Shown: positions 9,061 to 18,098 of the stretch, piece after piece
How the letters are laid out: the number at the start of each line of letters is the position of its first letter
Position numbering within the stretch: position 1 is the first letter of the stretch
From: Leptolyngbyaceae cyanobacterium C42_A2020_001
GTDB taxonomy: Bacteria > Cyanobacteriota > Cyanobacteriia > Leptolyngbyales > Leptolyngbyaceae
Assembly (NCBI GenBank): GCA_015272515.1
Contig: JACYLN010000107.1
Location: 1-64,000, forward strand
Length of the DNA stretch: 64,000 bases
Reading direction: 5' to 3'
Translations under genes and position numbers: made by a program
Notes under the pieces: model-generated
Database searches by the model: none
Seen by the model: the letters and a program-made list of their open reading frames with translations, nothing else
What the model was told of the DNA's origin: nothing

Positions 9061-9698
9061 CGCTGCAACGGGACACAATCAATTCCAAGCTGATCCAGCG
9101 TTCTGGCGACAACAAAATCAACTAAATCTTCAATAGATTGGGGAGTGTGATACCAAGCAGGAATCGCCGGCACGATGCGGGCACCCGCTTCTGCCAGCGT
9201 CGTTAAGTTACGTAGATGAATCAAACTGAATGGAGTTTCCCGCGGCACCAACACTAATTTCCGACCTTCTTTGAGTTGCACATCAGCGGCGCGTTCTAGC
9301 AAATCGGAACTCAACCCGGTTGCCAATTTGCCCACGGTGCTCATGCTGCACGGAATTACTACCATGCCTAACGTGCGAAACGAGCCACTGGCAATAGTTG
9401 CTCCCACATCACGCCAGGGATGGCACACCAACTTGCCGCTATTTTCAACGCCTGCCTGTTGTCGCCAAAATTGCTCCTGCTGTACCGAGTCGGCTGGCAT
9501 CCGGATCCCCAGTTCCGACTGCCAGACCATGTAAACCGCTTTGGAAGCAACTAGCTCGATCGCGTAATCTGCTGCCAACAAAAACTTCAATGCCCGAACT
9601 GCATAGATTAAGCCAGAGGCACCTGTCACGCCCAGAATTAAGGGATAGGAAGGACGAGAATCCGAGGAATAGGAATCAGAAACTGAGGACACAACCAA
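9024..9698 (-). CDS. ubiX: Flavin prenyltransferase UbiX
   Basis: It attaches a dimethylallyl group to FMN to make the prenyl-FMN cofactor of UbiD decarboxylases, in quinone synthesis. The family hallmarks GVTGASGLIYAVR (residues ~24-36), the SGSF loop, IPCSMSTVGKLATG and the LVPRETPFS segment are clear. The length of 224 residues includes an extra Ser-rich N-terminus and a C-terminal tail read from repeat filler. A methionine at position 1 is the only good start. The RNase gene lies 80 bases downstream on the + side, transcribed into ubiX's upstream region on the same strand. Confidence 0.93.
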   Translation of the reverse strand: MVVSSVSDSYSSDSRPSYPLILGVTGASGLIYAVRALKFLLAADYAIELVASKAVYMVWQSELGIRMPADSVQQEQFWRQQAGVENSGKLVCHPWRDVGATIASGSFRTLGMVVIPCSMSTVGKLATGLSSDLLERAADVQLKEGRKLVLVPRETPFSLIHLRNLTTLAEAGARIVPAIPAWYHTPQSIEDLVDFVVARTLDQLGIDCVPLQRWEGGQKAEGRF

Positions 9699-9778
9699 CC
9701 AACCAGTAAAAGAACCGAACTAGCAGTTAGCCCAAAAGCCAACCATCCTCTCTTACCCTACACCCGATTCCCCATTCC

Positions 9779-12124
9779 CTATTCTTCATCCTCCTCGCTA
9801 TCAAGTTCATCCTCCACACTATCCGGCACTTCGTCATCCATGTCGCTGCCACCACCCACCGCCAGCAAATCAATTTGTTGACGGTAGTAATCCACGCTCT
9901 TGACTTGAACTTCGATGCGATCGCCCAGACGGTACTGCTTACGGTTTTTTCGCCCCACCAGGGTTTGCTGCCGCGATCGATACTCGTACCAGTCATCCTT
10001 GAGCGAACTGACGTGAACCAACCCTTCCACTAGCAGTTCCTCAATTTCCACAAACAACCCGTAGGACTGAACCCCCGTAATTAACCCGTGGAATATTTCT
10101 CCGGTGCGTTCCCGCATCAGTTCAGCTTTTTTCAGCCCTTCCAGATCTTGCTCAGCCTCCTGGGCGATCCGCTCTCGCTCCGTTAGATGCACGACGATCG
10201 CATGAAACTGGGTTTCTAGCTCTTGATGGATCTCCGGCGGCAACACATTCCAACTAATCTCGCCGTGACAGGAGCTATGGCGCAAATCTACCACTTCCTT
10301 CGCACGCGTCGTTTTGCGATCGCGTCCCAATTCAAACACAGCATGGAACACCCGATGCACGAGTAAATCGGGGTAACGCCGCACCGGAGAGGTGAAATGG
10401 GTGTAGCCCTGTTCTAGCGCCAGTCCAAAGTGAGATTTAGGAGTCGTGCTGTAAAAGGCGGGCTTCAGGGTTTCCAGTAGCAAATAGGTCAACACCCGCT
10501 CCGCATCGGACTCGGCAAATTTCTGGGTGAAGTGTTGATAGTCTTGGGGATGTACCTCGTTCTCCTGTTCCAAATGCAGATCAATCCCCATGCTGCCTGC
10601 CAACTTCATCAATTCCTGCACGTCTTCGGGGTCAGGCGTGGGATGTACTCGATAGATTCCGGGAACACCCAATGCTTGTAGGTGAGCAGCCACCAGTTGA
10701 TTGGCCAGCAGCATAAACTCAGCAATGATGGCATGAGTCGGCGTGGAAGGAGTGACCACCATTGCCCCCAAAGCCCCTTCATCGTCATAGTGGAACTTGG
10801 GGGTAAATAGAGTCCTGTTTGCAGCCTCTGTATCATCGCTGGCAAGGGGTTTTTCTGGTAAATTCAGTTCAAAGGCTCCTCGCTGGCGGCGCTGCTCTTT
10901 CAAGGCGTGACTCACCGTGGATAGATCATCCAGCAACTCAAAAATCGACACGAAATCTTCAAGGTCGGTATCAGTATCATCCTCAGAGCGTTCTAAAATC
11001 GCCTGTGCCTGGTCGTAGCTTAGTTGATAGTCCACCTGCACAACGGTGGGATGAATAGCGTATTCCAGCACTTCGCCGTCATGGTTGAGAGTCACCAATA
11101 CCGACAGCGCCAAACGGTCTTTGCCAACTAAAAATGCACACAGGTTACCACTGAGTTGCGACGGCAGCATGGGGATGACTAAATCTCCCAAGTAAACAGA
11201 GACTCCCCGCTTGTGGGCTTCTCGGTCGATGGGTGAGTCTGGTTCAACATAGTAAGACACATCGGCAATGTGAATTCCTAATCGCCAGTGCCCTTCTTCA
11301 GTTTTTTCCAGCGTGATGGCATCGTCTAGGCTGTCGATCGCGTCCTGATTGCTGGCTTTAATAGTAAGCGTCGTTAAATCACGCAAGTCTACCCGTTTCT
11401 TGATTTCAACTTTACTGATTTTGGTGGGTAAGGCTTTTGCCGCTGGTTGAATTGGATCGGGGAAATCGTGGGGCAAATCGTGTTTGCAACAAACAATATC
11501 CACATCTGCCGCATCCGAATCGCCCCCTAAAATGCGGGCAACTCGTCCTTGAGGGGGGTGCTGCCCTAAGGGATAACGGGTGACCTGGACGTGCACCAAT
11601 TGATCAATGGCTCGTTCCAGGTCAATGCCGTTTTCTTGCAGAGCTAGTTCAAACAAAAGGCGATCGTCTAAGGGAACAGCACGATAACTAGAATCGCTCT
11701 GTTTCACCCGCGCTAAAACCGATGGGTTCGAGCGTTCTAAAATCAGCTTAACTTCTCCCTCAGGGCTGCGGCGGCGGCTACCTTCCTTCGTGACTTTCAC
11801 CAACACGCGATCGCCATTCCAGGCGTTGTTGAGTTGGCTTTCACGGATATAGATGTCATCCGCTCCTTCCACATCCTGAATTGCGAAGCAAAATCCCTTA
11901 CTGGAACAGCGCAGTTTGCCTTCAATGATGCCCTCTTCTTGAATTCGGCGATAACGCCCCCGATCTTTGGCAAGAATCCCGATTTTTTCTAGGGCATCTA
12001 GCGCGATCTGGAGCGATCGCACACTGTCATCATCGTTGCAATCTAGCTTCTTCTCTAATGCTTTAGGAGCAACTAACTTATCATCTGTAAAATTTGCTAA
12101 CAGGGCTGCGATCGAAAATTCCAT
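9779..12124 (-). CDS. rnr: Exoribonuclease of the RNase II/R family
   Basis: A 3'-to-5' hydrolytic exoribonuclease for RNA decay. The order is N-terminal helix-turn-helix-like region, cold-shock domains (about 60-180), the RNB catalytic domain with the Asp-rich active site (DAIDSLDDAI and IHIADVSYYV, about 260-300) and a C-terminal S1 domain (GEIFHGLITGVQSYGLFVEI). The tail is very acidic (DSVEDELDSEEDEE). I chose the ATG at 12124 (MEFSIAALLANF), which matches where cyanobacterial members begin and has AAGGA upstream; a further start at 12181 would add 19 residues. In cyanobacteria this single gene usually stands in for both RNase II and RNase R, so the symbol is only a family label. Confidence 0.9.
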   Translation of the reverse strand: MEFSIAALLANFTDDKLVAPKALEKKLDCNDDDSVRSLQIALDALEKIGILAKDRGRYRRIQEEGIIEGKLRCSSKGFCFAIQDVEGADDIYIRESQLNNAWNGDRVLVKVTKEGSRRRSPEGEVKLILERSNPSVLARVKQSDSSYRAVPLDDRLLFELALQENGIDLERAIDQLVHVQVTRYPLGQHPPQGRVARILGGDSDAADVDIVCCKHDLPHDFPDPIQPAAKALPTKISKVEIKKRVDLRDLTTLTIKASNQDAIDSLDDAITLEKTEEGHWRLGIHIADVSYYVEPDSPIDREAHKRGVSVYLGDLVIPMLPSQLSGNLCAFLVGKDRLALSVLVTLNHDGEVLEYAIHPTVVQVDYQLSYDQAQAILERSEDDTDTDLEDFVSIFELLDDLSTVSHALKEQRRQRGAFELNLPEKPLASDDTEAANRTLFTPKFHYDDEGALGAMVVTPSTPTHAIIAEFMLLANQLVAAHLQALGVPGIYRVHPTPDPEDVQELMKLAGSMGIDLHLEQENEVHPQDYQHFTQKFAESDAERVLTYLLLETLKPAFYSTTPKSHFGLALEQGYTHFTSPVRRYPDLLVHRVFHAVFELGRDRKTTRAKEVVDLRHSSCHGEISWNVLPPEIHQELETQFHAIVVHLTERERIAQEAEQDLEGLKKAELMRERTGEIFHGLITGVQSYGLFVEIEELLVEGLVHVSSLKDDWYEYRSRQQTLVGRKNRKQYRLGDRIEVQVKSVDYYRQQIDLLAVGGGSDMDDEVPDSVEDELDSEEDEE

Positions 12125-12491
12125 GAAGCGACCAATCCTTATTTGCGAGATTGCGTACCCGTGTTGCCATGACTTGGACATTCCAGAGACGCAACTTGGC
12201 TCAGGAAACTCAAGGCTTGTTCCTCAAAATCACCAGAATCAAGCAATCTTCAATATTAAACTCCAACTCTTGACTTTTGAGGACACTAGCCAACCCGGAT
12301 TGTAAGAAACAGCAGAGGAGACATCGCTACCAACCATCATCGTGCTCTGGAATTCAAGCAATTTATACCGTTGCTCGTTAAATGACGGCGACTCCAGCAG
12401 TTCCTCCATCCCTTTCCTACACTTTAATTAATCCTTCCGCATTGCATGGAAACCTGTCAAATTCTTCAGATAAGTTCACCAAATTCAGGCA
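12125..12491. other. Intergenic region, nothing recognised
   Basis: It lies between the apcABC terminator and the start of the RNase gene and should contain the RNase promoter. I see no RNA gene or small open frame with a recognisable product. Confidence 0.5.
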
Positions 12492-12518
12492 ACAAAAAAG
12501 AGGTCAAATCGACCTCCC
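12492..12518 (-). terminator. Rho-independent terminator of apcABC
   Basis: Read on the minus strand, GAGGTC (from 12516) pairs with GACCTC (to 12500) across a 5-base loop, followed directly by six T. It lies about 45 bases after the apcC stop. Confidence 0.85.
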
Positions 12519-12561
12519 ACATTCAACCATCAAAGATCAGGGCTAACTATGATTGAACGCC

Positions 12562-12765
12562 CTAAGCCAAGCCCGTGTTCAAACCAGGCTTACCCGTTGC
12601 GAGTTCAACCTTAACAATCTTGCCGCCCATTTTCTGAATTCGCTGTTGCTCACGGAACCAGTTTTCGTAGGGAACTAGTTTCGTGAAGTAAGTATTTTGA
12701 AGCTCGCGCTGCGTCCGAATACGAGTTTGACTAGGAACGCAGGCGGTAATCTTAAACATACGCAT
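12562..12765 (-). CDS. apcC: Phycobilisome small core linker ApcC
   Basis: This 67-residue protein begins MRMFKITACVPSQ and ends GLNTGLA, as expected for the 7.8-kDa linker that caps allophycocyanin discs in the phycobilisome core. The ATG at 12765 is chosen over longer in-frame options because it gives the family's N-terminus; GGAG lies 11 bases upstream. It is third in apcABC, about 300 bases after apcB, with a hairpin in the spacer that could lower its expression relative to apcAB. Confidence 0.97.
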   Translation of the reverse strand: MRMFKITACVPSQTRIRTQRELQNTYFTKLVPYENWFREQQRIQKMGGKIVKVELATGKPGLNTGLA

Positions 12766-13026
12766 GGGAATCTTTACTCCTGAATGGGCTGAGGAAACGT
12801 TTGGATATGAACGGGAAGAGATGAATGGCAACCGTGTTGACCTCTGTAAATACCCATCATCAACACTTTGCTGCTATCTAAAGCAAGTTCGGAAGTCAAG
12901 AACCAGTCCTAGATCATCAAAACCTAATCCACTCACGTGAGATAAGTCTCTAACGAGCTAGCACTCACTCCAGACTTCCGAAACTTACAAAACGTTAGAA
13001 GTAAAAGGCTCAAAGCAAAACCAATG

Positions 13027-13041
13027 AAAGGGTTTCCCTTT
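13027..13041 (-). promoter_or_regulatory. Hairpin between apcB and apcC
   Basis: AAAGGG and CCCTTT are separated by three bases, 24 bases after the apcB stop. There is no clean T-run, so it may act as a partial terminator or an mRNA-stabilising end. Segmental apcAB and apcABC transcripts are known in other cyanobacteria; a role here is inference. Confidence 0.45.
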
Positions 13042-13064
13042 ATCCTTTTCTTTCACGTTAGCGA

Positions 13065-13550
13065 CTAGCTCAAACCAGAGGAGATGTAGTCGAGGTAGAC
13101 ACCCAACTCTTTACCAGCATCACTACCAACTAAGCCAGCAGCCACTTCTTTGATCGCTTGAATCGCTTGAACAGTTGCAGAGATGGGTACACCCAGAGAA
13201 TTGTAGGTTTCCTTCAAACCATTCAGGACACGCTCATCCAGAATAGAGGGGTCACCAGCCAACATAGCGTAGGTGGCATAACGGAGGTAGTAGTCGAGGT
13301 CGCGGATGCAAGCAGCATAGCGACGAGTGGTGTACATGTTACCACCGGGACGAGTGATATCAGAGTACAGCAGGGACTTGGCAACTGCTTCTTTGACAAT
13401 TGCGGCGGCGTTAGCACTGATGGTGGTTGCAGCACGAACGCGCAGTTCTCCGGTAGAGAAATAGCCTTTGAGCTTTTCTAAGGCAGAAGTGTCCAAGTAC
13501 TTGCCTTGAACATCAGAAGAGTTAATGACAGCGGTAATTGCGTCTTGCAT
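13065..13550 (-). CDS. apcB: Allophycocyanin beta subunit
   Basis: The 161-residue product forms, with ApcA, the trimeric discs of the phycobilisome core that pass energy to the photosystems. The chromophore-binding Cys81 ([12 protein letters not shown]) and the Asn71 that is methylated in this family (PGGNMY) are present. AAGGA lies just upstream of the ATG. It follows apcA with a ~115-base spacer. Confidence 0.97.
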   Translation of the reverse strand: MQDAITAVINSSDVQGKYLDTSALEKLKGYFSTGELRVRAATTISANAAAIVKEAVAKSLLYSDITRPGGNMYTTRRYAACIRDLDYYLRYATYAMLAGDPSILDERVLNGLKETYNSLGVPISATVQAIQAIKEVAAGLVGSDAGKELGVYLDYISSGLS

Positions 13551-13666
13551 GATTGAAATCCTTAAATTGCGTAATCTTACGAAATGTTATGCAAACAATC
13601 CAGGTAATAAGGGGAATGGGCGATCGGTAATTAGTTTTCCGATTCCCGCTTCCTGATTCTCTGGTG

Positions 13667-14152
13667 TTAGCCCATCGCACCAATCACGTAGTCGAAGTAG
13701 CCAGATGCTTCAGCCGCATCTTCAGCAGACATCAAGGAGGTTGCAACGTTCTTCATGGCGCGTACACCTTCAGCAACTGCCTCAATGGGAGTGCCGAGAG
13801 ACTTGTACATTTCACGAACGCCAACGATGCCGATTTCTTCGATGGGGGTGACATCACCAGCCACAACACCATAGGTTACGAGGCGTAGATAGTAGTCCAG
13901 GTCACGCAAGCAGGTTGCGGTCATTTCTTCGCCGTAAGCGTTTCCACCCGGAGAAACAACGTCAGGACGCTTTTGGAACAATTGGTCGCCTGCTTGCTTC
14001 ACGATACGCTCACGGGATTCGCTCAGGGTTTGAGCAATCCGCAGACGCTTTTCACCGGAGCCAACAAAGCTTTTGATCCGATCCAGTTCGCCGGGGCTCA
14101 GGTAACGAGCTTCAGCATCTGCATTCACGATTGACTTCGTGACAATACTCAT
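13667..14152 (-). CDS. apcA: Allophycocyanin alpha subunit
   Basis: The 161-residue product contains the phycocyanobilin attachment Cys81 ([12 protein letters not shown]) and the family C-terminus ([10 protein letters not shown]). A strong ribosome site (TGGAGGAA) is 7-8 bases before the ATG. It is the first gene of apcABC here; the core-membrane linker gene apcE, which precedes apcA in many filamentous cyanobacteria, is not upstream: yraN is. The 261-base upstream gap must carry the strong apc promoter, but I cannot assign its boxes. Confidence 0.97.
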   Translation of the reverse strand: MSIVTKSIVNADAEARYLSPGELDRIKSFVGSGEKRLRIAQTLSESRERIVKQAGDQLFQKRPDVVSPGGNAYGEEMTATCLRDLDYYLRLVTYGVVAGDVTPIEEIGIVGVREMYKSLGTPIEAVAEGVRAMKNVATSLMSAEDAAEASGYFDYVIGAMG

Positions 14153-14413
14153 TGATGGATTCCTCCAGAAGAATGTAACCGATTATGTTTAAACGGGGAT
14201 TCCCAGATGGGGTTCTAAGTCTGCCTTGATTAGGATTCTCAGTTCAACCACTACAAAACGAGAGTCAAACTGGTACGACGCAAAAACTGGAAACGTATAT
14301 CATCGCCAGCCTTGAGCAGTACAGCACCTTTAGACTCAGTTACCTTCCGAGATTATTGTGCGGCATTGAGTTCACACTCCAAGACTACGCGTAATAGTTT
14401 GTAATATTTCTCC

Positions 14414-14881
14414 TCAGATTTGAGTGAAGGCATCGATGATGTAGTCGCTGAGTGTTAGCCGATAACCAGCGGCGATCGCAGTCATTTCTCCATCCACATT
14501 CGCTAAATCCACAGCCCCTGCCAATTTCTCGCAATTCACTAACGCTACATCAAAGCGGCAGGGAAGTTGCTCACAGGTAGGGTGTTCCATTAGAAACAAT
14601 TGAGCCGTTTTCCAGAGCTTTGCCTGTTTTTGCGCTGTAATTGCTAATTTGCCGTCTTCATCCCAATTGTTGCCACGCCGAGTTTTAACTTCCACAAACG
14701 CGATCGCTACCAGGTCGGCTGACTCAGAATCGAGTTGCCCAATGACCAAATCCAATTCACCCCAGCGACAGTGCCAGCGCCGCTCTAACACCTGCCATCC
14801 CTGACGTTGAAGCCAGCGCGCAACTAGCGCCTCACCAAGTAAGCCAGGGTCAGAATTGGGTGATTTAGTAGGATGAGGCAT
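14414..14881 (-). CDS. YraN family (UPF0102) endonuclease-like protein
   Basis: The fold is that of Holliday-junction-resolvase-type nucleases: the GELDLVI motif and the AFVEVKTRR motif supply the expected acidic and lysine residues. The N-terminus LLGEALVARWLQRQGW matches the family. I start at 14881 (MPHPTKSPNSDPG); an upstream in-frame start at 14986 would add ~35 residues read entirely from simple-sequence filler. The 155-residue product has a family-typical length with a slightly longer middle. The role of the family is not established. Confidence 0.85.
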   Translation of the reverse strand: MPHPTKSPNSDPGLLGEALVARWLQRQGWQVLERRWHCRWGELDLVIGQLDSESADLVAIAFVEVKTRRGNNWDEDGKLAITAQKQAKLWKTAQLFLMEHPTCEQLPCRFDVALVNCEKLAGAVDLANVDGEMTAIAAGYRLTLSDYIIDAFTQI

Positions 14882-15050
14882 GGGGAGGAGGGTAGATGGG
14901 TGGGTGGGTAGGTGAGGTAGCGATTGGAGATTGAGGAGTTGAAAAATTTTGAATTTCTCCCCTACCTTCCCCATCTCCCTCACCACTTCTGACTCTAACC
15001 CTACACCCCATACTCCATACCCGATGCCTCTTCCCTCTCCCCTTTACTTT
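14882..15050. repeat. Simple-sequence filler upstream of yraN
   Basis: It contains GGGTAGATGGGTGGGTGGG, GATTGGAGATTGAGGAG, TTTTGAATTTCTCCCCTA and CCTTCCCCATCTCCCTC pieces. The segment around AATTTTGAATTTCTCCCCTA recurs near 54233-54253. Confidence 0.7.
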
Positions 15051-15257
15051 ATGAGAATTTATGACCGAAGGTGTCGGTGTGTTGCAGTTTGCAGGGCATT
15101 GCAGAGATGGTAGACGGATTCCGCTAGGATCGAGATTGGACAAGTTGCAGACTGTAACGCTGATATAGACGGACGAATGGGTACGAAATACTTCAGCAAT
15201 TTAGAGTTGGGTAAACCTGAATTGGGTAAACCTGAAATCGATAGGGGAAGGTGTGGG

Positions 15258-15758
15258 ATGGTGGCGAAACTTTCCTTGAGGAGAGGGCTACGTAGGATGG
15301 CGATCGCGCTAGTCGGGATCCTAGCCTGGACAATATTGACAATGCCAGCCCTAGCAGATGATTACAACAAGGAATTTTTAGTGGGGGCTGATTTTTCCGG
15401 TCGTGTGTTGACCGATTCCAGCTTCACCAAAGCCAACCTGCGTGAAAGTAAATTCAGCAAAGCCGATTTGCATGGAGTTAGCTTTTTTGGTGCCAATTTA
15501 GAGGGGGCAAACCTGGAAGAAGCCGATCTCCGCAATGCCACCCTGGATACTGCCCGCCTCAGCCGCGCCAACTTAAAAAATGCCAATCTTGAGGGTGCGT
15601 TTGCGTTTAATGCCAAATTTGACGACGCGACAATCGATGGAGCCGATTTTACAGGAGTGGATATGCGTCAGGATGTGCAGGATGCGTTGTGCGATCGCGC
15701 CACAGGTACCAACCCCACCACAAAACGTAGCACTCGCGATACGCTCAACTGCTATTAA
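15258..15758 (+). CDS. Secreted or lumenal pentapeptide-repeat protein
   Basis: A signal peptide (RRGLRRMAIALVGILAW, cleavage after PALA) is followed by ~20 A(D/N)LxX repeats that form a right-handed beta-helix, and a C-terminal segment with two cysteines. Cyanobacteria have several thylakoid-lumen proteins of this build, with unknown function. I chose the ATG at 15258, preceded by AGGGGAAGG; an upstream in-frame ATG at 15177 would add a non-signal extension with a GKPEL duplication. The 3' end is duplicated in the following spacer. Confidence 0.85.
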   Translation: MVAKLSLRRGLRRMAIALVGILAWTILTMPALADDYNKEFLVGADFSGRVLTDSSFTKANLRESKFSKADLHGVSFFGANLEGANLEEADLRNATLDTARLSRANLKNANLEGAFAFNAKFDDATIDGADFTGVDMRQDVQDALCDRATGTNPTTKRSTRDTLNCY

Positions 15759-15849
15759 GTCCTCAAATCTTCCCGAATCATCTGAAGGTTGAACAAATTG
15801 CAGTCGCGATCCTCGCGATACGCTCAACTGCTATTAAGTCCTCAAATCT
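15733..15849. repeat. 38-bp direct repeat at the convergent ends of the pentapeptide gene and dnaG
   Basis: Bases 15733-15770 and 15812-15849 are identical (beginning CTCGCGATACGCTCAACTGC). The first copy contains the stop of the pentapeptide gene; the second contains the TGA stop of dnaG on the other strand. The offset is 79 bases. Confidence 0.95.
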
Positions 15850-17761
15850 CCAACAACGGCACTCGCACCAAATCTTCAAAAATCACCTGCCGTTCGCGCT
15901 CCAAATCTCGAATGCGTTGATCTTCGGCGTAGATCTTTTTCTGATACATCTGCCCCAGGTCGGGAGCAATCTCCCAATCAAGGCTTTGCAGCAGATCCAA
16001 CAAGTGTCGCCGCCGCTTTTCACACATGACTTTTTCCATTGCAGCCACGGCTGTACGGATTACTAATAGCGCGCGCTGGGTGTTGACCTGACGGGTTTCA
16101 TCTAATTGAAACAGGGCATAAACACGCGACGACTCCGTGGAAATTTCAAGCTCTGATTCCTCCAGCAGACTTAATAAATCTACAGAAGCATCGGTCAGGT
16201 CAATACCCTGTTCTCTCAAATGCAGGATTTGTCGCCAGAGAAGGCGATGGTGGGAGAGGCTAAATTCCAAATCCCGCTCTTCCAGCGATGATTCAATCAG
16301 GGCGCGATGCTGAGGTTTATGAATGTAAAGCCGCAGTAGTTGTTCTTCGGATTCTTCTAACAAAGTGCGATCGCTGCGAGTTTGCCATTTCTGCGATCGT
16401 CCATGCCAACGTTCGCCCCGCACTTGCAGGCGCAAATCTTCTTCCAGTTGCAGCATCAGGCGAGAATCTCCCTGGCTGAGCCGCTCCGCACAACGATGAA
16501 TGTAGTGAGTCCGCAGGGTGGCATTCGGCAAATTCCCCAGCAATTTCACAACGGCCTGCACCATTGCCTGAAACTGGTCTGCCTGTTTGGGGTCGCGCCC
16601 GGCGATCGCTCGTTCAATCTGCCAATCTAGCCAGAGCGGGGCTGTCTCAATCAGCACCTGATACTCCTCGGCTAAATGGTTCTTTAAAAACTCATCTGGG
16701 TCTTTACCATCGGGAATGTTGAGCACCCGTAGTTGAATATCTCCCCGGTATGCCAGCATTTCCACTTCGCCAACTGCCCGCTCTGCCGCTTGATTTCCAG
16801 CGTTATCGGCATCAAAGTTGAGCACAATTCGTTTGGATTCGGTGTAGCGCAATAATTGCCGCACCTGAGCCGAACTCAACGCCGTCCCCATGGAAGCCAC
16901 CACATTGGTGATGCCAGCATTATGCAGAGCAATCACATCAAAGTAGCCCTCTACCACCACGGCTTGATCTTGTTTGGCGATCGCGGCCCGGGCTTTATCC
17001 AGGGCAAACAACAGCTTGCCCTTATCAAACAGTTCAGTTTCCGGCGAATTCAAGTATTTGGGCTGTTCATCCGTCAGGGTGCGTCCACCAAAACCCACCA
17101 CGCGCCCCTGCAAGTCATGGATGGGGATCATCAGGCGATCGCGAAAGCGGTCATAAAACCCCCCACCCGTCTTGCGCGGCACCAATAACCCCGCCTTCTC
17201 CACCAGTTCCACCGGGTAGTGCTTCTGCCCCACCAGATAGCCGTACAGCGTCTCCCATCCCGCAGGCGCATAGCCCAACTGAAACTGCTGCATCGTTTCC
17301 CGATTCAGGTGTCGCTGTGTCTGTAAATACGCCAGCGCCGCCTGCCCCGCTGGCTGATACAACGCATGTTCATAAAACTTCGCCGCCACCGCAAGAATCT
17401 CATAAAGCTGATCTCGTAACGAAACTTGACGCTGAAACTCCTGCCGCTCCTCCGGCTTCAACGTCTGCACCGACACCTGATAGCGTCGTGCCAGATCCAG
17501 CACCACCTCGCTAAACGGGCGTTTACCCAGTTCCATCAAAAACTTAATTGCGTTCCCCCCTGCGCCACAGCTAAAGCAGTAGTAGAACTGCTTCCCTGGA
17601 CTCACCGTAAAACTGGGCGACTTGTCATCATGAAACGGGCATAACCCCACAAAATCCTTCCCCTGCTTCCGCAACACCACATGTTCTGACACCACATCCA
17701 CGATGTCCGTTCGTTGCTTGACTTGTTCAATGGTTTCCGGGTGGAGGCGGGGGATGTCCAT
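15842..17761 (-). CDS. dnaG: DNA primase DnaG
   Basis: It makes RNA primers at the replication fork. The CHC2 zinc finger (Cys41, His44, Cys62, Cys65), the RNA-polymerase-type core, the Toprim domain (VVEGYFDVIALHNAG and FDADNAG, about 265-325) and a C-terminal helicase-binding region are present in order. 639 residues is a usual length. The start at 17761 (MDIPRLHPETIEQVKQ) is the family start. The stop codon lies in a 38-bp repeat shared with the convergent pentapeptide gene, so the last residues could be recently altered. Confidence 0.96.
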   Translation of the reverse strand: MDIPRLHPETIEQVKQRTDIVDVVSEHVVLRKQGKDFVGLCPFHDDKSPSFTVSPGKQFYYCFSCGAGGNAIKFLMELGKRPFSEVVLDLARRYQVSVQTLKPEERQEFQRQVSLRDQLYEILAVAAKFYEHALYQPAGQAALAYLQTQRHLNRETMQQFQLGYAPAGWETLYGYLVGQKHYPVELVEKAGLLVPRKTGGGFYDRFRDRLMIPIHDLQGRVVGFGGRTLTDEQPKYLNSPETELFDKGKLLFALDKARAAIAKQDQAVVVEGYFDVIALHNAGITNVVASMGTALSSAQVRQLLRYTESKRIVLNFDADNAGNQAAERAVGEVEMLAYRGDIQLRVLNIPDGKDPDEFLKNHLAEEYQVLIETAPLWLDWQIERAIAGRDPKQADQFQAMVQAVVKLLGNLPNATLRTHYIHRCAERLSQGDSRLMLQLEEDLRLQVRGERWHGRSQKWQTRSDRTLLEESEEQLLRLYIHKPQHRALIESSLEERDLEFSLSHHRLLWRQILHLREQGIDLTDASVDLLSLLEESELEISTESSRVYALFQLDETRQVNTQRALLVIRTAVAAMEKVMCEKRRRHLLDLLQSLDWEIAPDLGQMYQKKIYAEDQRIRDLERERQVIFEDLVRVPLLEI

Positions 17762-18060
17762 GGGGGCGGTAGGGGGTGAGGGGGAATTAGGGAAAGAACG
17801 GATGGAAATCGGAGGCGATCGCAGCTCTATGGTATTTTTGAGCGATTTGGATACTGATTGTAGCGAACGAATCCCCCATCCACCGTTGTTCTTCTCAAAC
17901 TCTTCTGAATAGGCAGGTTTTCCAAGGTTCCGTTGTCACAGCCTTTCCTCACCCCCTTCACCCCCTTTCCTTCCCCTCTCCCCTTCACCCCCTCACCCCC
18001 TCACCCCTCTCCCCATTCCCAACTTTTTGCTCCGATTCCCCGTTCTTGAGCTACAACTGG
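17762..18060. repeat. Intergenic region largely of C-rich filler
   Basis: It lies between the divergent dnaG and amidase-like genes. From about 17945 to 18020 the + strand is built from CACCCCCTTCACCCC and CCCCTCTCCCC units, like the other filler stretches in this window. The left half (17762-17930) should hold the dnaG promoter; I cannot assign it. Confidence 0.7.
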
Positions 18061-18098
18061 CTCTGTAAAGTCCTGTTCTGGGATAAGGGGCTTTGGGC

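Noticed and set aside
12125-12491. tRNA or small RNA gene
   Set aside because: No cloverleaf-compatible arms or GTTCRA loop seen in this or the other long gaps.
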